Source: Streptomyces kaniharaensis (GTDB lineage Bacteria > Actinomycetota > Actinomycetes > Streptomycetales > Streptomycetaceae). Taken from it: DNA of 64,000 nt. Below, piece after piece: positions 42,180 to 50,621 of this stretch. Position numbers and translations under genes: made by a program. The notes beneath the pieces are model-generated. The model saw only the letters and a list, made by a program, of their open reading frames with translations. It did no database searches and was not told the DNA's origin. The stretch spans positions 5,061,501-5,125,500 of the forward strand of contig NZ_WBOF01000001.1 of assembly GCF_009569385.1 (NCBI RefSeq). The letters run 5' to 3'. The first letter of the stretch is position 1, and every line of letters begins with the position of its first letter.

Positions 42180-44075
42180 ATGACCACGGCACAGCATGGG
42201 GCCGGCGCGAGCAGTGGTGAGGTACGGGGGAGCGGGTTCACCCGTCGGCGACTGCTCGGCGCGTCGGCCGGGCTCGGCGCGGGGGCGTGGCTGCTGCGCG
42301 GCACCGTCGGCCCGGAGAGCGCCGAGGCCGCCGACACCGTGCCGCCCGGGCTTCCCGCCGGCACCGAGCTGTACCAGCGGGTCTTCCAGAACTGGTCCGG
42401 CGAGATCCGCACCGACCAGCTGTGGACGTGCGCGCCCCGCACCCCCGAGGAGGTCCCCGTCCTCGCCGACTGGGCGCATGCCAACGGCTGGCGGCTTCGC
42501 GCCACCGGCTACCGGCACACGTGGGCCCCACTGACCGTCGCCAACGGGACACCCGACAGCGCCCGCGTCCTCCTCGTCGATACCAGCCGGTACCTCACCG
42601 GGATCACCGCCGAGTCGCCCACCGCGGTCCGCGTCCAGACCGGCGCCACCATGGAGAACCTGCTCGCCCACCTGGCCGGCCGGGGTCTCGGCCTCACCTC
42701 GTGCCCTGCCCCCGGCGAGCTCACCGTCGGCGGCGTCCTCGCCATCGGCGGACACGGCACCGCCGTCCCCGCCGCCGGCGAGACCCGCCCGGACGGGCAC
42801 GGCTACGGCTCGGTCAGCAACCAGGTCACCCGCCTCACCGCCGTCGTCCTCGACCCCGCCAGTGGCCGCTACACCCTGCGCACCTTCGACCGCTCCGAGG
42901 CCGACAGCGCCGCCTTCCTGGTCCACCTGGGCCGGGCGTTCCTCACCGAGGTCGTGCTGCGGGCCGGTGCCGACCGGCCGCTGCGATGCGTCAGCCGCCT
43001 CGACATCCCGGCGAGCGAACTCTTCGCCCGTGCGGGCAGCGGTGGCAGCGGCGACGGTGGCTTGCTGGGTGGCATCCTCGGCGGTGGCCCCGGTGGCGGC
43101 CCGCGTACCTTCGCCGATTTCGTCGACCGCGACGGCCGCGCCGAAGCGATCTGGTTCCCCTACACCGAGTACCCCTGGCTCAAGACCTGGAGCGTCGCCC
43201 CGGCCAAGCCGCTCGCCGCCCGCGCCGTCGACCAGCCCTACAACTACCCCTTCTCGGACAGCATTCCGGAACCCGTCGCCCGGCTCGCCGGCCAAATCGT
43301 CTCCGGCGCCTGGGGATCGGCCCCGCTGTTCGGCCAACTCCAGTACCTCATCGCCAAAGTGGCGCTCACCGGGGACCTCTCGGACGTCCTCCTCTCCGGC
43401 GGCCTGCTCCGCGACCTGCTCACCGGCGACCTGCTCACCCACCTGCTCGCCGGCGGACTGCGCTCCGACCTCTGGGGCCCCTCGCGCAACCTGCTGCAGT
43501 ACGTCCGGCCCACCACGCTGCGGGTCACCGCCAACGGCTACGCGGTCCTCGTCAAGCGCGACGACCTGCAGTGGGTTGTCAGCGAATTCGCAGCCCACTA
43601 CCGGCAGTTGCTCGCCGAGTACGAGGCGCGCGGGGAGTACCCGGTGAACGGCGCGGTGGAGATCCGGGTCACCGGTCTGGACGACCCGGTCTGCGCCGGC
43701 GTCCCCGGCGCCCGGCCGCCGCTGCTGTCGGCGCTCCGCCCGCGCCCGGACCGCCCCGAGTGGGACACCGCCGTCTGGCTCGACGTCCTCGCGCTTCCCG
43801 GCACCCCCGGCCTGGAGCGCTTCGCCCGCGAGCTGGAGCAGGGGCTGCTGCGCACCTTCGACGGCACCCGGGCGGGCCTGCGCGTCGAGTGGTCCAAGGG
43901 CTGGGCGTACACCACCGACGCGGTCTGGTCCGACCCTGACGTGCTCGGCCGGGTCATCCCCGCGAGCCTTCGCGACGGCGGCGGGCCCGGCTGGGACGAG
44001 GCGATCGACGTCCTGAACCGGCACGACCCGCACCGGGTGTTCGGAAATGCCTTCCTGGACGCGCTGTTGAAGTAG
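42180..44075 (+). CDS. Tat-exported FAD oxidase, cholesterol oxidase type II-like
   Basis: The 631-residue precursor has a Tat signal (FTRRRLLGASAGLGAGAW), then a VAO/PCMH-type FAD domain with TGYRHTWAPLT, whose His corresponds to the covalent FAD attachment site in type II cholesterol oxidase, and ELTVGGVLAIGGHG. A C-terminal substrate domain follows (EYPVNGAVEIRVTGLDDP, VWLDVLALPGTPGLERF, WSKGWAYTTDAVWSDPDV). Two Gly/Leu-rich insertions (about residues 290-310 and 400-425, e.g. GGLLGGILGGGPGGG) look like lineage-specific additions. It probably oxidises a sterol or other alcohol outside the cell. ATG 42180 follows a G-rich ribosome site. Confidence 0.85.
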   Translation: MTTAQHGAGASSGEVRGSGFTRRRLLGASAGLGAGAWLLRGTVGPESAEAADTVPPGLPAGTELYQRVFQNWSGEIRTDQLWTCAPRTPEEVPVLADWAHANGWRLRATGYRHTWAPLTVANGTPDSARVLLVDTSRYLTGITAESPTAVRVQTGATMENLLAHLAGRGLGLTSCPAPGELTVGGVLAIGGHGTAVPAAGETRPDGHGYGSVSNQVTRLTAVVLDPASGRYTLRTFDRSEADSAAFLVHLGRAFLTEVVLRAGADRPLRCVSRLDIPASELFARAGSGGSGDGGLLGGILGGGPGGGPRTFADFVDRDGRAEAIWFPYTEYPWLKTWSVAPAKPLAARAVDQPYNYPFSDSIPEPVARLAGQIVSGAWGSAPLFGQLQYLIAKVALTGDLSDVLLSGGLLRDLLTGDLLTHLLAGGLRSDLWGPSRNLLQYVRPTTLRVTANGYAVLVKRDDLQWVVSEFAAHYRQLLAEYEARGEYPVNGAVEIRVTGLDDPVCAGVPGARPPLLSALRPRPDRPEWDTAVWLDVLALPGTPGLERFARELEQGLLRTFDGTRAGLRVEWSKGWAYTTDAVWSDPDVLGRVIPASLRDGGGPGWDEAIDVLNRHDPHRVFGNAFLDALLK

Positions 44076-44109
44076 GCAAATCGCTCTGACTGGACGTCAG
44101 GCGGTGTCG

Positions 44110-44694
44110 TCAGATGTGCTCCATCACGATCACCGCCAGGGTGTCCGGGGCAAGGGCGCGGAACACGTGAGGGGCGTCGCCCGGGTAGCTCACGTAGTCA
44201 CCCGGGCGCAGCTCGACCGGGGCGTCCGTCGGGCCGACCAGCGCCCGGCCCGCGCCGAGCAGCACGTGCTCCACCGTGCCGGGCATGTGCGGATCGGACG
44301 CCCTGGTTTCGCCGGGCTGCGCCTCGATCCGATAGATGTCGCGCCGGGCGTTCGGCGGGCAGGAGGACAGCACGGTGGCCGCGTAGTCGGCCCGTTCGGA
44401 GTGCGTGACCGGGCCCTCGCCGGCACGGATCACCTGCACCGCGGGGCGCGGCGGGTCGACCAGCCGGCTGAACGGCACGTTCAGCGCCACGCCGAGCGCC
44501 CAGAGCGTCTCGACGCTCGGGTTGCCCGCGCCCGACTCCAGCTGGGAGAGCGTCGACTTGGCGATCCCCGCCCGCCGGGCCAGCTCGGCCATCGACAGCC
44601 CACTGCGCTCGCGCTCGCGCCGGATCGACGCGGCGATCAAGCCGATCAGCTCCGTGCCGGAGCCCGCGGGTGGGGTGGGGGTTCGGTCACTCAT
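44110..44694 (-). CDS. XRE-cupin transcriptional regulator
   Basis: The 194-residue protein has an N-terminal XRE helix-turn-helix (LSMAELARRAGIAKSTLSQLESGAGNPSVETL) and a C-terminal cupin (GTVEHVLLGAGRALVGP, LRPGDYVSYPGDAPHVFRAL). Such proteins sense small molecules, often amino acids, and repress neighbouring transport genes. It is divergent from azlCD, its likely target. Starts at GTG 44703 and ATG 44694 are both possible. Confidence 0.93.
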   Translation of the reverse strand: MSDRTPTPPAGSGTELIGLIAASIRRERERSGLSMAELARRAGIAKSTLSQLESGAGNPSVETLWALGVALNVPFSRLVDPPRPAVQVIRAGEGPVTHSERADYAATVLSSCPPNARRDIYRIEAQPGETRASDPHMPGTVEHVLLGAGRALVGPTDAPVELRPGDYVSYPGDAPHVFRALAPDTLAVIVMEHI

Positions 44695-44869
44695 GCTCGC
44701 CACTCACGCTCTCTCCCGCTTCGCGCTTCCTGGTTCGTGCCCCGCCTCGGCGCTGCTCATGGTGCCACGTGCGCGGGGCGCTGCACCGGCCGCTCGGTCG
44801 CGCTGCCGATCGTTCGCCCTGTCGGTCCACATGTTCGCCTTGACGAACGAGTGCATTGGGTTCAGTCTA

Positions 44870-45607
44870 ATGGACATGCGTTCGCTCCTTCGAACACTGG
44901 AGCATGCCACCCTCCGTGACATCGCTCTGGTCTGCCTGGCCGACGCACTCGTCGGCGCCTCCTTCGGCGCGATCAGCGTCTCCGGCGGTCTGCCGCTGTG
45001 GGTGCCGGTCGCCATGTCCCTCCTCGTCTTCGCGGGCGGGTCACAGTTCGCTGCCGTCGGCGTGGTGCTCTCCGGGGGCGGCGCGCTCGCTGCCGTCGCC
45101 ACGGGGCTGGTGCTCAACGCCCGCCTGTTGCCGTTCGGCTTCACCGTGGCGGACGTGCTCGACGGGCCGTGGTGGCGGCGGCTGTTGGGCGCACAGCTCA
45201 TCACGGACGAGACCGCCGCGTTCGTCCTCCAGCAGGAGGGGCGGCGCCGCCGCCGGGCCGCGTTCTGGCTGTGCGGGATCGCGCTGTTCACGGTCTGGAA
45301 CGTGTCCGTCCTGCTCGGCGCCGCCGCGGGCGGGCTCATCGGCGACACGGACGCGCTCGGCCTCGACGCCGCCTTCCCGGCTGTGCTGCTCGCACTCGTG
45401 CTGCCGTCGCTCACGGACCGCCGCATGCGGACCGCCGCCGTGGCGGGCGCGGTCGTCGCGGTCGCGGCCACGCCGTACCTGCCGGCGGGGCTGCCGGTGT
45501 TGCTGTCGCTCGTCGGGCTGCTGTTCGCGGGGCGCCCCCGGGTGGAGGCCGAGCGCCCCACGGGCGGGGAGGGTGTGTCCAGCGTCGAGAAGGAGGGCGT
45601 CCGTTGA
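44870..45607 (+). CDS. azlC: AzlC family permease subunit
   Basis: The 245-residue membrane protein matches AzlC: DIALVCLADALVGASFGAI, FAGGSQFAAVGVVLSGG, LVLNARLLPFGFTVAD and AQLITDETAAFVLQQ. AzlC with AzlD forms a branched-chain amino-acid (and analogue) exporter. Start at ATG 44870 (or 44876) with no clear ribosome site, possibly a very short leader. Its TGA shares one base with the azlD start. The divergent XRE-cupin gene probably controls it. Confidence 0.92.
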   Translation: MDMRSLLRTLEHATLRDIALVCLADALVGASFGAISVSGGLPLWVPVAMSLLVFAGGSQFAAVGVVLSGGGALAAVATGLVLNARLLPFGFTVADVLDGPWWRRLLGAQLITDETAAFVLQQEGRRRRRAAFWLCGIALFTVWNVSVLLGAAAGGLIGDTDALGLDAAFPAVLLALVLPSLTDRRMRTAAVAGAVVAVAATPYLPAGLPVLLSLVGLLFAGRPRVEAERPTGGEGVSSVEKEGVR

Positions 45608-45915
45608 TGCCGCTGTATGCCGTGCTGCTGCTTGCCGCCGGGACGTATGCCTACCGCCTTGCCGGGCCGCTCCTCGGGCACCGGCTCGCTCTGTCCGAGC
45701 GGCTGCGGCACCTGCTCGCCGTTGCCGCGGGCGTCCTGCTGGTCGCCCTGGTCGCCACCGGCGCGCTCACCCAGGGGCACGGCTTCGCGGGGTGGGCCCG
45801 CCCGGCCGGCGTGCTGGTCGCCGGAGTGCTCGCGCTGCGCCGCGCTCCGTTCCCGGCCGTCGTCGTCGCTGGCGCGGCGACGACGGCGGTGCTCCGGTTG
45901 TGCGGGGTGGGCTGA
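45607..45915 (+). CDS. azlD: AzlD family permease subunit
   Basis: The 102-residue protein has three or four membrane helices (LYAVLLLAAGTYAYRLAGPLL, LLAVAAGVLLVALVATGAL) as in AzlD. Its ATG overlaps the azlC stop, so the two are coupled. It partners AzlC in amino-acid export. A perfect palindromic repeat begins 12 bp past its stop. Confidence 0.92.
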   Translation: MPLYAVLLLAAGTYAYRLAGPLLGHRLALSERLRHLLAVAAGVLLVALVATGALTQGHGFAGWARPAGVLVAGVLALRRAPFPAVVVAGAATTAVLRLCGVG

Positions 45916-45926
45916 CGGTGGACGAC

Positions 45927-45976
45927 TAACAACTGACAGATGACAGATTTCGAAATCTGTCATCTGTCAGTTGTTA
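45927..45976. repeat. Palindromic heptad repeat, copy 6 (50-bp perfect palindrome)
   Basis: TAACAACTGACAGATGACAG followed by ATTTCGAAAT and the exact reverse complement of the left arm make a perfect 50-bp palindrome centred on TTCGAA. ATCTGTCATCCGTTCGCCGT follows, as in copies 2 and 3. It starts 12 bp after the azlD stop and lies 250 bp upstream of the glutaryl-CoA dehydrogenase gene. Confidence 0.95.
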
Positions 45977-46000
45977 TCTGTCATCCGTTCGCCGTTCACG

Positions 46001-46027
46001 CGCCCGGCACGCCCGGCACGCCCGGCA
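46001..46027. repeat. 9-bp tandem repeat, three copies
   Basis: CGCCCGGCA is repeated exactly three times just after palindromic repeat copy 6, in the 313-bp gap (45916-46228) before the glutaryl-CoA dehydrogenase gene. No gene is seen in this gap. Confidence 0.85.
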
Positions 46028-46228
46028 CGCCATGCCCCGGCCACGGTCCCGTTCCGTCGTCCTGCCGCCGCGCCCCTGCGCCGCGTCGGCGAGTTGAGGT
46101 ACCGCCATGTCGCCTTCCTCACTCGCTCGCGCCCACCCGCCGCCCGGTCGCGTGCGCGATACTCGCCGGTACCCAGCCGAGTGCCCGCCGCATCTCCGCC
46201 GAGACCACCGAGACCACAAGGAGCTTCA

Positions 46229-47407
46229 ATGACGAAGCCGACCCGGATCGACCCGGCCGACCTGCTCGCCGTCGGCGACATGCTCACCGACGAGGAGCGG
46301 CTGATCCGCGACACCGTCCGGAAGTTCACCGACGAGCGGATCCGCCCGCACATCGGCGACTGGTTCGAGCGCGGAGTCTTCCCCGCCCGGGAGCTCGCCC
46401 CCGAGCTCGGCGCGCTCGGCGTGCTCGGCATGCACCTCGACGGCTACGGCTGCACCGGTTCCAGCGCGGTCGCCTACGGCGTCGCGTGCATGGAACTGGA
46501 GGCCGCCGACTCCGGGCTGCGCAGCTTCGTCTCCGTCCAGGGCTCACTCGCGATGCGCTCCATCCACGCCTTCGGCTCCGAGGAGCAGAAGGAGCGCTGG
46601 CTGCCGGGCATGGCCGCCGGCGAGCTGATCGGCTGCTTCGGCCTCACCGAGCCGGACTTCGGCTCCGACCCGGCGAACATGCGCACCCGCGCGGTGCGCA
46701 AGGGCGGCGACTGGGTGCTCTCCGGCAGCAAGATGTGGATCACCAACGGCAGCATCTCGGACGTCGCCGTCGTCTGGGCGCAGACCGAGGAGGGCGTGCG
46801 CGGCTTCCTCGTCGAGCAGGGCACCCGCGGTCTGACCGCCACCGATGTGCACGGCAAGCTGTCGCTGCGCGCCTCCGTCACCAGCGAGCTCGCGTTCGAC
46901 GACGTGGTGCTGCCGGCCGACGCCGTGCTGCCCGGGGTCGCCGGCCTGCGCGGACCGCTCTCCTCCCTCAACGAGGCCCGCTACGGCATCCTCTGGGGCA
47001 CCGTCGGCGCCGCCCGCGACAGCTACACCGCCGCCCTCGACTACGCGAAGAGTCGGATCCAGTTCGACCGCCCGATCGCCGGTTTCCAGCTGACCCAGCA
47101 GAAGCTGGTCGAGATGATGCTGGAGGTCGAGAAGGCGTACCTGGTCGCGCTGCGGATCGGCCGGCTCAAGGACGAGGGCGCGGCCCGTCCGGCGCACATC
47201 AGCTTCGGCAAACTCAACAACGTCCGCACCGCGCTGGAAATCGCCCGCAGCGCCCGGACCGTTCTCGGCGCGAACGGCATCACCACCGAGTATCCAGTGC
47301 TTCGGCACGCCAACAACCTGGAGTCCGTGCTCACCTACGAGGGCACCAGCGAGATCCACACCCTCGTCCTCGGTGAGGCCATCACCGGCGAGTCCGCCTA
47401 CCGCTGA
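46229..47407 (+). CDS. gcdH: Glutaryl-CoA dehydrogenase-type acyl-CoA dehydrogenase
   Basis: The 392-residue enzyme matches glutaryl-CoA dehydrogenases: CFGLTEPDFGSDPANMRTRA, WITNGSISDVAVVWAQTEE, TDVHGKLSLRASVTSEL, and LTYEGTSEIHTLVLGEAITG with the catalytic Glu in YEGT. It would convert glutaryl-CoA to crotonyl-CoA in lysine/tryptophan breakdown. AAGGAG precedes ATG 46229; the frame opens much earlier, inside the palindromic repeat, but that extension is spurious. Confidence 0.92.
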   Translation: MTKPTRIDPADLLAVGDMLTDEERLIRDTVRKFTDERIRPHIGDWFERGVFPARELAPELGALGVLGMHLDGYGCTGSSAVAYGVACMELEAADSGLRSFVSVQGSLAMRSIHAFGSEEQKERWLPGMAAGELIGCFGLTEPDFGSDPANMRTRAVRKGGDWVLSGSKMWITNGSISDVAVVWAQTEEGVRGFLVEQGTRGLTATDVHGKLSLRASVTSELAFDDVVLPADAVLPGVAGLRGPLSSLNEARYGILWGTVGAARDSYTAALDYAKSRIQFDRPIAGFQLTQQKLVEMMLEVEKAYLVALRIGRLKDEGAARPAHISFGKLNNVRTALEIARSARTVLGANGITTEYPVLRHANNLESVLTYEGTSEIHTLVLGEAITGESAYR

Positions 47408-47471
47408 CGGGCCGTTCACCAGGGGAAAACCGGTGGCCGGGCCCGTGCGCGCCCGGCTACCGTCCCCTGCC

Positions 47472-47846
47472 ATGAACGGTCAGCACGCCCAGACGCCCCC
47501 GACCACCACCCTCTGGCGCCCCACCGGCCCCGAGGAGCTGGCGCTGGTCGAGGCCGCCGACTGGCGCGCCTGGCCTCCCCGCCTGCCCGACCAGCCGATC
47601 TTCTACCCCGTCCTGAACGAGGACTACGCGATCCGCATCGCCCGCGACTGGAACGTCCCCGCCTCAGGCGTCGGCTACGTCACCCGCTTCGAGGTGGACA
47701 CCGCCTTCCTCGCCCGCTACCCCGTGCAGCAGGCCGGCGGCCGGACCATCCTCGAACTGTGGGTACCGGCCGAGGAGTTGGACGAGTTCAACCGGCACAT
47801 CGTCGGCCGGATCGAGGTCGTCCACGAGTTCCGGCCAGAGCAGTGA
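47472..47846 (+). CDS. Small conserved protein ('ADP-ribosylation/crystallin J1'-labelled type)
   Basis: The 124-residue protein has the pattern WRAWPPRLPDQPIFYPVLNE, YAIRIARDWNVPASGVGYVTRF and ELWVPAEELDEFNRHIVGRIEV. Close relatives in Streptomyces are, from memory, labelled ADP-ribosylation/crystallin J1, but it is far shorter than ADP-ribosylglycohydrolases and lacks their motifs, so that label should not be trusted. Its TGA overlaps the GTG start of an ATP-grasp gene, indicating coupled expression and a shared function. Confidence 0.85.
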   Translation: MNGQHAQTPPTTTLWRPTGPEELALVEAADWRAWPPRLPDQPIFYPVLNEDYAIRIARDWNVPASGVGYVTRFEVDTAFLARYPVQQAGGRTILELWVPAEELDEFNRHIVGRIEVVHEFRPEQ

Positions 47847-48637
47847 CCGCAAGGAGCGCGCCCGTCCTGCTCACCTGCGCCCAGGAGACCAGCACCACCG
47901 CCCTGCTCGTCGAGGCCGCCGCCCGCCGCGGCCTCGACACCGCCGCGCTCACCGGCCCCGCCGCCGTCGAACGGCTCACCGGGCGGCTCGTCCACTGGTA
48001 CGGCGGCCCGCTCGCCGCCGCGCGTGTCGCCGCACCGCTCGGCCTCGCCCTGCTCGAACCCGACGATGCCTGGCTCACCCGGCTCCCCGCCGAGCTCACC
48101 CGCCGCCGGATCGAACTCACCACCCTCGCGGAGGCCTGGACGCTGCGCGAACCTGCTTTCGTCAAGCCGCCCTCCGACAAGTCACTGCCGCCCGCCGTCT
48201 ATCCGGACGGCTCCCGGCTGCCGCGCACCGGCGAGCGGATCGGCCCCGACACGCCCGTCCTGGTGAGCGAGCCCGTGAGGTTCGCCGCCGAGTACCGGCT
48301 GTTCGTCCTCGACGGTGAGGTCCGCACCGGCAGCCGCTACGCCCGCTTCGGCCGTCTCGACCCGGGCCCGCTCGCCGCCGACGCCACCGCCTTCGCCCGG
48401 CGCCTGCTCGCCGCCGCCGGCGACACCCTGCCGAGCGCCGTCGCGCTGGACGTCGGGCCGCTCGCCGATCCGTATGACTCGGCCGAGCACTGGGCCGTCG
48501 TCGAGGCGAACATGCCGTGGTTCGCGCACTGCTACGCCGCCGACCCGGACCGCGTCCTGGACGTCGTCCTGCGCGCCGCCGGGCCGTGGGCCGCTCTCGC
48601 ACCCGCCGACCGGCGGTTCGTCAGGACAGCCGCCTGA
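47843..48637 (+). CDS. ATP-grasp domain protein
   Basis: The 264-residue protein shows an ATP-grasp-like layout: LREPAFVKPPSDKSLPPAVY (nucleotide-binding lysine strand), TPVLVSEPVRFAAEYRLFVLDGEV, and a metal-binding C-terminal VVEANMPWFAHCY. ATP-grasp enzymes form amide or related bonds through acyl phosphates; the substrate here is not predictable. GTG 47843 overlaps the preceding stop (GTGA). The pairing with the small upstream protein is the main functional clue. Confidence 0.82.
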   Translation: MTARSAPVLLTCAQETSTTALLVEAAARRGLDTAALTGPAAVERLTGRLVHWYGGPLAAARVAAPLGLALLEPDDAWLTRLPAELTRRRIELTTLAEAWTLREPAFVKPPSDKSLPPAVYPDGSRLPRTGERIGPDTPVLVSEPVRFAAEYRLFVLDGEVRTGSRYARFGRLDPGPLAADATAFARRLLAAAGDTLPSAVALDVGPLADPYDSAEHWAVVEANMPWFAHCYAADPDRVLDVVLRAAGPWAALAPADRRFVRTAA

Positions 48638-48759
48638 CACCCGGTGGACACCGCGCGTTCGGTGACCGGACACCGGGCGGTACGGCGGGCGGTGAAACAT
48701 GGCGCGGTCGGCGGCGCCCTCGGCGGGTGCACCCGGTGCCTACGACCGAAAGGAACACC

Positions 48760-49638
48760 ATGCCCACTGCCTCGTGGCCGCGCCCCCGGGTGCTCGTCGT
48801 CGGGATCGACGGCGTCCGGTACGACTACCTGGAGCACGTGCCGATGCCGCGGCTCACGGAGGTCGCCGCGGCCGGGTTCCTCGTGCCGGTGACCGTGGCG
48901 GACTCCACCCCCACCATGTCCGGACCCTGCTGGGCCACCATCGTGACCGGCGTCGAGCCCGCCAAGCACGGCGTGTGGGGCAACCACCTGGCCGGCAACC
49001 GGCTCGACGTCTTCCCCGACTTCGCCACCCGCCTCAACCGCGGCGACCGCCGCCGCACCTTCGTCGCGGCCGGCTGGGACCCGCTGATGATCAACGAGTC
49101 CGGCGGCCCGCTGTTCCGCGCCCCCGGCCGGCTCTCCTACATAGCCCCCGCCGAGGACACGCCCGAGGCGTGGGAGACCGTGGACGAGGAGGTCACCCGC
49201 GAGGCCGTCCACGTCCTCGGCACCGCAGACCCGGAGGCCTCCTTCGTCTACCTCGGCGCCGTCGACGAGACCGCCCACTTCCTGGGCTGCGGCGACGAGT
49301 ACCGCGCGTCCATGCGCGCCGCCGACGAACGCCTCGGCCGCCTGCTCGACGCCGTCCGCGGCCGCACCGGCTACGCCGACGAGCAGTGGACCGTCATCGT
49401 CGTCACCGACCACGGCCACGTCGACGCGGGCGGCCACGGCGGCCGGACCGCCGAGGAGCGCACCGCCTGGGTCGCCTGCGCCGGGCACGACATCCCGGCC
49501 GGCCCGCCCACCGGGGAGATCCGCCACCCGGACGTCGCCGCCCAGGTGTACGCCTCGCTGCTGCGCCCCATCGACCCGCACTGGACCCTCGACGGCCGTC
49601 CCTTCCCGGTCGCCCGGCCGGTTACCGCGGCCGTCTGA
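48760..49638 (+). CDS. Alkaline phosphatase superfamily phosphodiesterase
   Basis: The 292-residue protein matches nucleotide pyrophosphatase/phosphodiesterase-type enzymes: metal Asp in VVGIDGVRYDYLE, nucleophile segment PTMSGPCWATIVTGVEPAKHG, FVYLGAVDETAHFLG, and the second metal cluster VVTDHGHVDAGGHGG. No signal peptide is visible, so it probably acts in the cytoplasm. AAGGAA precedes ATG 48760. It lies 122 bp after the ATP-grasp gene on the same strand. Confidence 0.88.
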   Translation: MPTASWPRPRVLVVGIDGVRYDYLEHVPMPRLTEVAAAGFLVPVTVADSTPTMSGPCWATIVTGVEPAKHGVWGNHLAGNRLDVFPDFATRLNRGDRRRTFVAAGWDPLMINESGGPLFRAPGRLSYIAPAEDTPEAWETVDEEVTREAVHVLGTADPEASFVYLGAVDETAHFLGCGDEYRASMRAADERLGRLLDAVRGRTGYADEQWTVIVVTDHGHVDAGGHGGRTAEERTAWVACAGHDIPAGPPTGEIRHPDVAAQVYASLLRPIDPHWTLDGRPFPVARPVTAAV

Positions 49639-50006
49639 GGGGTGTTCTGACGGGCGCACCTGCGGGCCGATGCTCCGGGTGCAGCACGCCGGGCTGCGCC
49701 GGAGCCGGACCTGAGCGAGGCTCTATCGAGGCTCGGCGATGCTTCGGCCGGGCATGGCCTGGCAGCAGCCCATAGCCCGAGACGGATAGCGGCACATACC
49801 TCTGAAGGTGGAGAAGCCACCCCGTGGAATGGAGGCGTGAAAGCGACCTCGTGGTGACGAAACGACGAGGTGGCACGGGCCAGGATGGTGACACCGGTCG
49901 GCAGACCGCGCGGGCCGGGCACGGAGACGGACTCGCACGCGGAGCCGAGACCGGCCTTCGGAACCGAACACGGCACCGACCACGGACATGGAGAGGGCAA
50001 GCGGGC
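49639..50006. other. Intergenic region
   Basis: This 368-bp gap separates two plus-strand genes. Apart from a short direct repeat of GAGGCTC (about 49713-49732), I see no gene, strong hairpin or recognisable regulatory site. Confidence 0.5.
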
Positions 50007-50489
50007 ATGAAAGGCATCGTGAGCAAGGTCGCGATCGGAGTCGCGGGCACGGGCATGGCCGTCGCCGTGGCCACCGTGGCCGTCGGCCCACGGGTGTCCG
50101 AGTGGTACGACGGGCGCCACCAGGTGCAGGCCTCGTACGCCACCGGCGGCGAGGCCAAGGCCGACCGCCGCTCGATGCCCGCCTGGCTGCCCGACAACGC
50201 CTCCTCGGTGCGCTACATGATGTCCACCACCGGCGACGACCGCCTGCTGCGCGCCGTTCTCCCCGAGGGGCGGCTGCCGGCCGGGTGCACCGCCGGGCTG
50301 CCGGGCAAGGCCGTCCACCGGGTGCCGGCGTCGCTCAGGGCCGGCTGGTTCCCCGAGGGCGTCGCCACCAAGGCCAGCGGTACCTGCGGGCACTACAACG
50401 TGACGCTCCACGGCCACCAGCTCTACGCCTGGCAGGACGGCGCCGCCGTCCAGGCGGCCCTGCGCGCGGAGCGGCCCGCCAAGCACTGA
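50007..50489 (+). CDS. Unknown secreted or membrane-anchored small protein
   Basis: The 160-residue protein starts MKGIVSKVAIGVAGTG and has one N-terminal hydrophobic helix (VAIGVAGTGMAVAVATVAVG), a signal anchor or uncleaved signal. The outer domain has AWLPDNASSVRYMMSTTGDDRLLR and a Cys pair (LPAGCTAGLPG, SGTCGHYNVTL) that could form a disulfide. I do not recognise the family; similar proteins are common in streptomycetes as hypotheticals. ATG 50007 follows GAGAGGG at a long spacing. Confidence 0.75.
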   Translation: MKGIVSKVAIGVAGTGMAVAVATVAVGPRVSEWYDGRHQVQASYATGGEAKADRRSMPAWLPDNASSVRYMMSTTGDDRLLRAVLPEGRLPAGCTAGLPGKAVHRVPASLRAGWFPEGVATKASGTCGHYNVTLHGHQLYAWQDGAAVQAALRAERPAKH

Positions 50490-50575
50490 GCCGGGCGGGT
50501 CGTGGAGGAGGCCGCCCGGCGGCCCCACTGCCGGAGCTGGACGGGGCTGCGATAGGACGGAGCGTGGACAAACCC

Positions 50576-50600
50576 GTCCCGCCCCGTCCCGCCCCGTCCC
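50576..50600. repeat. 10-bp tandem repeat upstream of the Bcr/CflA exporter
   Basis: GTCCCGCCCC occurs twice (50576-50595) plus a half copy, immediately upstream of the ribosome site of the exporter gene. Confidence 0.8.
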
Positions 50601-50621
50601 GTCCGTCCAGCAAGGAGCCCC

